From: Ashinkailepas kermadecensis
Taxonomy: Eukaryota > Arthropoda > Thecostraca > Neolepadidae
Assembly (NCBI GenBank): GCA_034440615.1
Contig: JAOTOM010004867.1
Span: 310,001-374,000, forward strand
Reading direction: 5' to 3'
Length of the DNA stretch: 64,000 nucleotides
A program made the translations under genes and the position numbers. Below are positions 58,291 through 64,000 of the stretch, one piece after another. The notes under the pieces were generated by a model that was not told where the DNA came from, did no database searches, and saw only the letters and a list, made by a program, of their open reading frames with translations. Each line of letters opens with the position of its first letter. The first letter of the stretch is position 1.

Positions 58291-60782
58291 CAGTGACATG
58301 CATCACCAGCACTAACAGATGTCTCTAGCAGTGGCATGCCTCACCAGCAGTGACAACCATCACCAGCAGTAATAGGCATCATCGGTAGTGACAACAATCA
58401 CCAGCAGTGACAACCGTCACCAGCAGTGGCAGGCATCATCAAGCAGTGACAGCCATCACAAGCAGTGGCAGGCATCACCAGCACTAACAGATGCCATTGG
58501 TAGTGACAAGCATCACCAGCAGTAGCATGTATCACCAGCACTAACAAATGTCACAAACAGTGACAAGCATCACCAGAAGTGACAAACATCACCAGCAGTG
58601 ACAGTCATCACCAGCAGGGATAGTCACCACCAGCAGCAACAGTCATCACCAGCAGTGGCAGAGTCATCACCAGCAGTAACACGCAGTGCCAGCAGTGACA
58701 GTCATCACCAGCAGTGACATTCATCACCAGCAGTAACAGTCATCACCAGCAGTGACAGTCATCACCAGCAGTAACAGTCATCACCAGCAGTGACAGCTAT
58801 CACCAACAGTAACAGTCATCACCAGCAGTGACAGTCATAACCATCAGTAACAGTCATCACCAGCAGTGACACGCGGTGCCAGCTGTGACAGTCATCACCA
58901 GCAGTGACAGTCATAACCATCAGAAACAGTCATCACCAGCAGTGACATTCATCACCAGCAGTAACACGCAATACCAGCAGTGACAGTCATCACCAGCAAT
59001 AACAGTCATCACCAGCAGTAACTGTCATCACCAGCAGTGACAGCTATCACCAGCAGTAACAGTCATCACCAGCAGTGACAGTCATAACCATCAGTAACAG
59101 TCATCACCAGCTGTGACAGTCATCACCAGCAGTAACACGCAATACCAGCAGTGACAGTCATCACCAGCAGCAACAGTCATCACCAGCAGTAACAGTCATC
59201 ACCAGCAGTGACAGCTATCAACAGCAGTAACAGTCATCACCAGCAGTGACAGTCATAACCACCAGTAACAGTCATCACCAGCAGTGACAGTCATCACCAG
59301 CAGTGACACGCGGTGCCAGCATGACAAGCATCACCAGCAGTGACAAGCATCACCAGCAGTAACACGCAATACCAGCAGTGACAGCTATCACCGCGTATCA
59401 CCAGCAGTAACACGCAGTGCCAGCATTTGCAGTTACCACCAGTAACACGTGGTTCCAGCAGTAACAGTCATCACCAGCAGTGAAAGTCACCACCAGCAGT
59501 GACGGTCATCACCAGCAGTAACAGTCATCACCAGCAGTAACAGTCATCACCAGCAGTAACAGTCATCACCAACAGTGATAGTCATCACCAGCAGTGACAG
59601 GCATCACAAAAACAGTACAACGGAACAGACACCAGACAAGTACAATCCCCACGTCATCACCAGCAGTGACAGTCATCACCAGCAGGGATAATCACCACCA
59701 GCAGCAACAGTCATCACCAGCAGTGGCAGAGTCATCACCAGCAGTAACACGCAGTGCAAGCAGTGACAGTCATCACCAGCAGTGACATTCATCACCAGCA
59801 GTAACAGTCATCACCAGCAGTGACACGCGGTGCCAGCTGTGACAGTCATCACCAGCAGTGCCAGTCATAACCATCAGTAACAGTCATCACCAGCTGTGAC
59901 AGCTATCACCAGCAGTAACAGTCATCACCAGCAGTGACACGCGGTGCCAGCTGTGACAGTCATCACCAGCAGTGCCAGTCATAACCATCAGTAACAGTCA
60001 TCACCAGCTGTGACAGTCATCACCAGCAGTAACACGCAATACCAGCAGTGACAGTCATCACCAGCAGTAACAGTCATCACCAGCAGTAACAGTCATCACC
60101 AGCAGTGACAGCTATCACCAGCAGTAACAGTCATCACCAGCAGTGACAGTCATAACCACCAGTAACAGTCATCACCAGCAGTGACAGTCATCACCAGCAG
60201 TGACACGCGGTGCCAGCAGTGACAAGCATCACCAGCAGTGACAAGCATCACCAGCAGTAACACGCAATACCAGCAGTGACAGCTATCACCAGCAGTGAGT
60301 CATCACCAGCAGTAACACGCAGTGCCAGCATTGGCAGTTACCACCAGTAACACGTAGTTCCAGCAGTAACAGTCATCACCAGCAGTGAAAGTCACCACCA
60401 GCAGTGACGGTCATCACCAGCAGTAACAGTCATCACCAGCAGTAACAGTCATCACCAGCAGTAACAGTCATCATCAGCAGTGACAGTCATCACCAGCAGT
60501 GACAGGCATCACCAGCAGCAACAGTCATCATCAGCAGTGACGGTCATCACCGGCAGTGACAGGTATCACCAGTAGTGGCAGTCATCACCAGCAGTGACAG
60601 TCATCACCAGCAGTAACAGTCATCACCAGCAGTGACACGCAGTGCCAGCAGTGACAGTCATCACCAGCAGTGACAGGCATCACCAGCAGCAACAGTCATC
60701 ACCAGCAGTGGCAGTCATCACCAGCAGTGGCAGTCATCACCGGCAGTGACAGTCATCACCAGCAGTAACACGCAGTGCCAGG
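58291..60782. repeat. 19-bp minisatellite, about 130 copies
   Basis: The unit is gtgacagtcatcaccagca, with variants gtaaca, gtggca, acgcagtgcc, acgcaatacc, agctat and cataaccatc. A stretch of about 50 bp without the repeat (59607-59655) separates two similar halves: the sequence of variants from about 58605 recurs from about 59672, so an approximately 0.9-1.07-kb block has been duplicated. Confidence 0.96.
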
Positions 60783-61253
60783 CGGACCGGCGGCCACACC
60801 TGGGCCCTGTCTGTAACGTAATTGAAAAGATGCGATGCTGCGGCCGATAAGGTTCCGACGCCAGCCAGCTGCGCCTTCTCGGTGTAACCTCCAGATCACG
60901 CCGATGTGAATGAACAAAAAGAACCAATTGGGTGGCGCGTTGGCGAGTGGTCCGGTGCACACGGACGTCGACATACCGTGGCCTCGGCAGACCGTGACAG
61001 AGACGACTACCAGAGGATACATCGAGCATGCGTCGAACATTGAGAAGGGGAGGGCGGACATCGTTTTTAGCGCAGTGTGCAGTGTCGGTTCCTCCGGTCT
61101 AAAATGTCGGAAATTACTGGGGCTGGCGATACGAAATGCTGCGAGCAGGTGTGAATAAGGGAAGGCTGGGAAACCAGCTGAGGTGGAATCAGCAATGGCA
61201 TCGGTCAGGTCTGCCATAGACCAGTGGTGATAAGCAGACCAGATTGGGGTCAT
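60783..61253 (-). CDS. Unrecognised open frame in single-copy DNA
   Basis: A minus-strand frame of about 165 codons (ATG at 61251-61253) continues into the repeat array at its C-terminal end. It contains SAGFPAFPYSHLLAAFRIAS and a hydrophobic stretch YPLVVVSVTV. An 82-codon plus frame (60910-61158) lies opposite. Neither matches a family I know, and no splice signals support an exon. It is listed because it is one of the few open frames in this part of the window that is mainly non-repetitive. Confidence 0.2.
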
Positions 61254-61526
61254 ATTAGGAAGCTACCCCGACTGGCCTGGTGCCGGCGGAGGAATTGCGT
61301 CAAATATGGCATAGCCGTTCCAACATAGCAATATGTCATTCGTTGTTAGTTCGTCACACACATGACAACACCGCTACTCAAACGTTGATGTGAACTGGAT
61401 TTGTCCGTTGGATGCTCACAGGCTGATGTGTTGGACAGCAGACAGTAAATTTGACATGCCCACAATGTGCAGTTTACACTGGTTCGTGCGAAGAAAGGCT
61501 ATCGGCACGCACATCGTCAATTCTGT

Positions 61527-61690
61527 CTCACGACCTGAGAAAAGGACCGGGAACCGATGCTCTGTGTGTGTTTACGACAACGTGGCACTAATTATCGGCC
61601 ATTCCTCCCGACCTGAGAAAAAAGACCGGGCACCGATAAGGCCATCCTCCCTTCTGTGGGTGTTTACGACAACGTGGCACTGCTTCTCTG
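61527..61690. repeat. 78-bp tandem duplication
   Basis: Two diverged copies of a unit starting cgacctgagaaaa and containing gtttacgacaacgtggcact, at 61531 and 61609. Confidence 0.8.
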
Positions 61691-61821
61691 GTCATTCCAC
61701 CAATATATTAGCACAGAACGGTTCTTTGTCAAGGGAAGGAAAGGTGTGAAACTTCTCAATTGAACCATTTTTGTCTTATTCTGAGAATTCGTTATTTCAC
61801 GACAATCTCTATATCTCTATG

Positions 61822-61876
61822 AAACGTGACCCGATGAAACGGACAATCTCTATATCCGTTTCATCGGGTCACGTTT
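61822..61876. repeat. Perfect 22-bp inverted repeat with 11-base loop
   Basis: aaacgtgacccgatgaaacg continues to 61843 and is exactly reverse-complemented at 61855-61876. The loop is caatctctata. The word gacaatctctatatc also occurs just before the left arm (61801), so the loop sequence is duplicated outside the hairpin. No U-tract or gene context indicates a terminator. Confidence 0.92.
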
Positions 61877-62530
61877 TGTGATCAAAGTTTACCTTGACAA
61901 GCTGTTACACCACTTGACAAGTTGCATCATTATTTTTGGAGGCACAACATAGCTTTTCAAGGCATACCACATCGTATCGGACATACCACGATTTGTAAAA
62001 ATCTGCATTCCACGACACACCAAGATTCGCTAAGTCGCATACGGCGTGCCAGCTCGTACCAAGCCGTTCAGGCCATGCGGAGTTGCAACAAGCACCAGGC
62101 TGCCATGGCTTGCTATAGCTGGGTACACCTGCATGTGCGTGACACGTAGCTCCATACCACGACACACACGGCACACGCGGCGCTGCCACGGCAAACATTA
62201 GCATGCACTATCTAGTGCTGCTCAGACGTCGGTGATGGTGGGTGTGGGTGAACCTGCCGACAGCCGCCACGCCTGCGGCACGCGCCGCCGCGACCTTGGC
62301 GGCAGTGGGTGAGCGGAGGAAGGCAGCGGCGCCCGCACACCGGCAGGCCGCCGGAACCGATGAGTCAGTGGGCCTGGTATGCCGCCAACACGGCCGGCAT
62401 CGGCGCCAGCCGCATGCGACATGAAAGTCGCGCCATCTCGACTGGTCGCCGCCGTGTGGACTGCACTCCCGACATGACTAAGCATGACGTGCGCGTGCTG
62501 GAGCCAGGCGCCGGCCAGCGCGGCTGCGGC
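61877..62530. other. Single-copy spacer
   Basis: Words such as taccacgacacac and ggcacac recur loosely at 61960-62170. The right half (62225-62400) is GC-rich with gccgcc words. No gene is recognised. Confidence 0.35.
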
Positions 62531-63845
62531 CCGTCCGAACTCTATCTGAGACAGATCGGACGCTTCGTACACCATACCATTACCGGCACGGAGCCAGCGC
62601 TGCTCTGTCCTGCTGTCAGCGGCTCTGTGGTTGTGGGTCTGTGGTTCTGTCTGTGGCTCTGCGGTTGTGGGTCTGTGGTTCTGTCTGTGGCTCTGTGGTT
62701 GTGGGTCTGTGGTTCTGTCTGTGGCTCTGTGGTTCTGCTGTCTGTGGTTCTGTCTGTGGCTCTGTGGTTCTGACGCGGCTGCGGCCCGTCCGAACTCTAT
62801 CTGAGACAGATCGGACGCTTCGTACACCATACCATTACCGGCACGGAGCCAGCGCTGCTCTGTCCTGCTGTCGGCGGCTATCTGAGACAGATCGGACGCT
62901 TCGTACACCATACCATTACCGGCACGGAGCCAGCGCTCCTCTGTCCTGCTGTCGGCGGCTATCTGAGACAGATCGGACGCTTCGTACACCATACCATTAC
63001 CGGCACGGAGCCAGCGCTCCTCTGTCCTGCTGTCGGCGGCTATCTGAGACAGATCGGACGCTTCGTACACCATACCATTACCGGCACGGAGCCAGCGCTG
63101 CTCTGTCCTGCTGTCGGCGGCTATCTGAGACAGATCGGACGCTTCGTACACCATACCATTACCGGCACGGAGCCAGCGCTGCTCTGTCCTGCTGTCGGCG
63201 GCTATCTGAGACAGATCGGACGCTTCGTACACCATACCATTACCGGCACGGAGCCAGCGCTGCTCTGTCCTGCTGTCGGCGGCTATCTGAGACAGATCGG
63301 ACGCTTCGTACACCATACCATTACCGGCACGGAGCCAGCGCTGCTCTGTCCTGCTGTCGGCGGCTCTGTGGTTGTGGGTCTGTGGTTCTGTCTGTGGCTC
63401 TGCGGTTGTGGGTCTGTGGTTCTGTCTGTGGCTCTGCGGTTGAGACAGATCGGACGCTTCGTACACCATACCATTACCGGCACGGAGCCAGCGCTGCTCT
63501 GTCCTGCTGTCGGCGGCTATCTGAGACAGATCGGACGCTTCGTACACCATACCATTACCGGCACGGAGCCAGCGCTCCTCTGTCCTGCTGTCGGCGGCTA
63601 TCTGAGACAGATCGGACGCTTCGTACACCATACCATTACCGGCACGGAGCCAGCGCTCCTCTGTCCTGCTGTCGGCGGCTCTGTGGTTGTGGGTCTGTGG
63701 TTCTGTCTGTGGCTCTGCGGTTGTGGGTCTGTGGTTCTGTCTGTGGCTCTGTGGTTGTGGGTCTGCGGTTCTGTGGTTGTGGGTCTGTGGCTGTGGCTGT
63801 GATTATGCTGTCTGTGGCTCAGTGGTTGTGGGTTTGTGACTCTGT
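62531..63845. repeat. 81-bp minisatellite (11 copies) with interspersed short repeat
   Basis: The main unit contains ctatctgagacagatcggac, then gcttcgtacaccataccatt and accggcacggagccagcgct. Blocks of one, seven and three units are separated and ended by a short repeat of ctctgtggttgtgggtctgt / ggttctgtctgtgg words (62622-62775, 63362-63442, 63678-63830). The 81-bp unit equals 27 codons and keeps frames open on both strands (408 and 469 codons), which is an artefact. Confidence 0.96.
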
Positions 63846-64000
63846 CTGGCTAGACATGCTGAGGTAGATAGGTAGTAGATTGGTATTGGTAGGTGGGTAG
63901 GATGTCGGTAAATAGTTTCTTTATAATTTAGGATATAGTATTGGGTAAGGTGTTGAGTATCTGTTTGTCCAGGCTTATAGTATCCTCCATTTACAGGCTT
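63846..64000. other. AT-rich right edge
   Basis: Words gtagat/ggtagg recur at 63863-63905. Nothing else is recognised before the window ends. Confidence 0.4.

Noticed and set aside
61855..61876. Transcription terminator or histone-type stem-loop
   Set aside because: The stem is far longer than a histone stem-loop and there is no U-tract or neighbouring gene.
62222..63631. 469-codon minus-strand frame with 27-residue repeats
   Set aside because: The 81-bp unit is a multiple of three and lacks stops on both strands, so the frame is expected without coding function.

Overview
This window is animal nuclear DNA that is almost entirely non-genic. No bacterial gene, operon, ribosome binding site or complete protein-coding gene can be supported. 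The taxon is inferred from the mobile elements. There are three kinds of non-LTR retrotransposon (two CR1/L2-like, one I/Jockey-like with an RNase H domain), a tRNA-derived fold-back element, AT-dinucleotide microsatellites and many minisatellites. This fits a metazoan, most likely a marine or arthropod-like invertebrate; the species cannot be decided from this sequence.

About 24 kb, more than a third of the window, is tandem repeat: some thirty arrays with units from 2 to 82 bp, most with sequences unrelated over their full length. Largest are an 82-bp array (15.6-17.8 kb, about 27 copies), a 36-bp array (37.1-40.7 kb, about 99 copies), a 50-bp array (30.2-31.6 kb), a 46-bp array (11.7-13.0 kb), a 51-bp array (22.7-23.8 kb), a 19-bp array (58.3-60.8 kb) and an 81-bp composite array (62.5-63.8 kb). 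Long open frames inside these arrays are by-products of repeat units that lack stop codons.

Mobile DNA, left to right: a 5'-truncated CR1/L2-like LINE on + (2195-4096); two degenerate LINEs on - (25.05-26.87 kb with reverse transcriptase and RNase H; 24.19-24.98 kb with Gag-like zinc knuckles joined directly to a partial reverse transcriptase); a short CR1 fragment (27.4 kb); degenerate GGGCCCC-type satellite elements in opposite orientations (28.7-29.5 and 50.4-51.5 kb); a 3.2-kb element with long diverged inverted repeats (45551-48753) and a related terminus at 43995; a CR1-like LINE on - (52.45-54.09 kb) inserted inside a 27-bp minisatellite; and a 0.55-kb fold-back element carrying tRNA-Lys-like pieces (54.41-54.97 kb).

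The remaining single-copy stretches hold only weak gene evidence: one possible first coding exon with a consensus splice donor (10611-10686), a TATA-like site (22541) and a few unrecognised open frames. The best candidate for something undescribed is the long-inverted-repeat element at 45.5-48.8 kb, followed by the fold-back element built around a split tRNA-like sequence and the recurrence of a short GTCAC/GTGAC core in many otherwise unrelated minisatellites.
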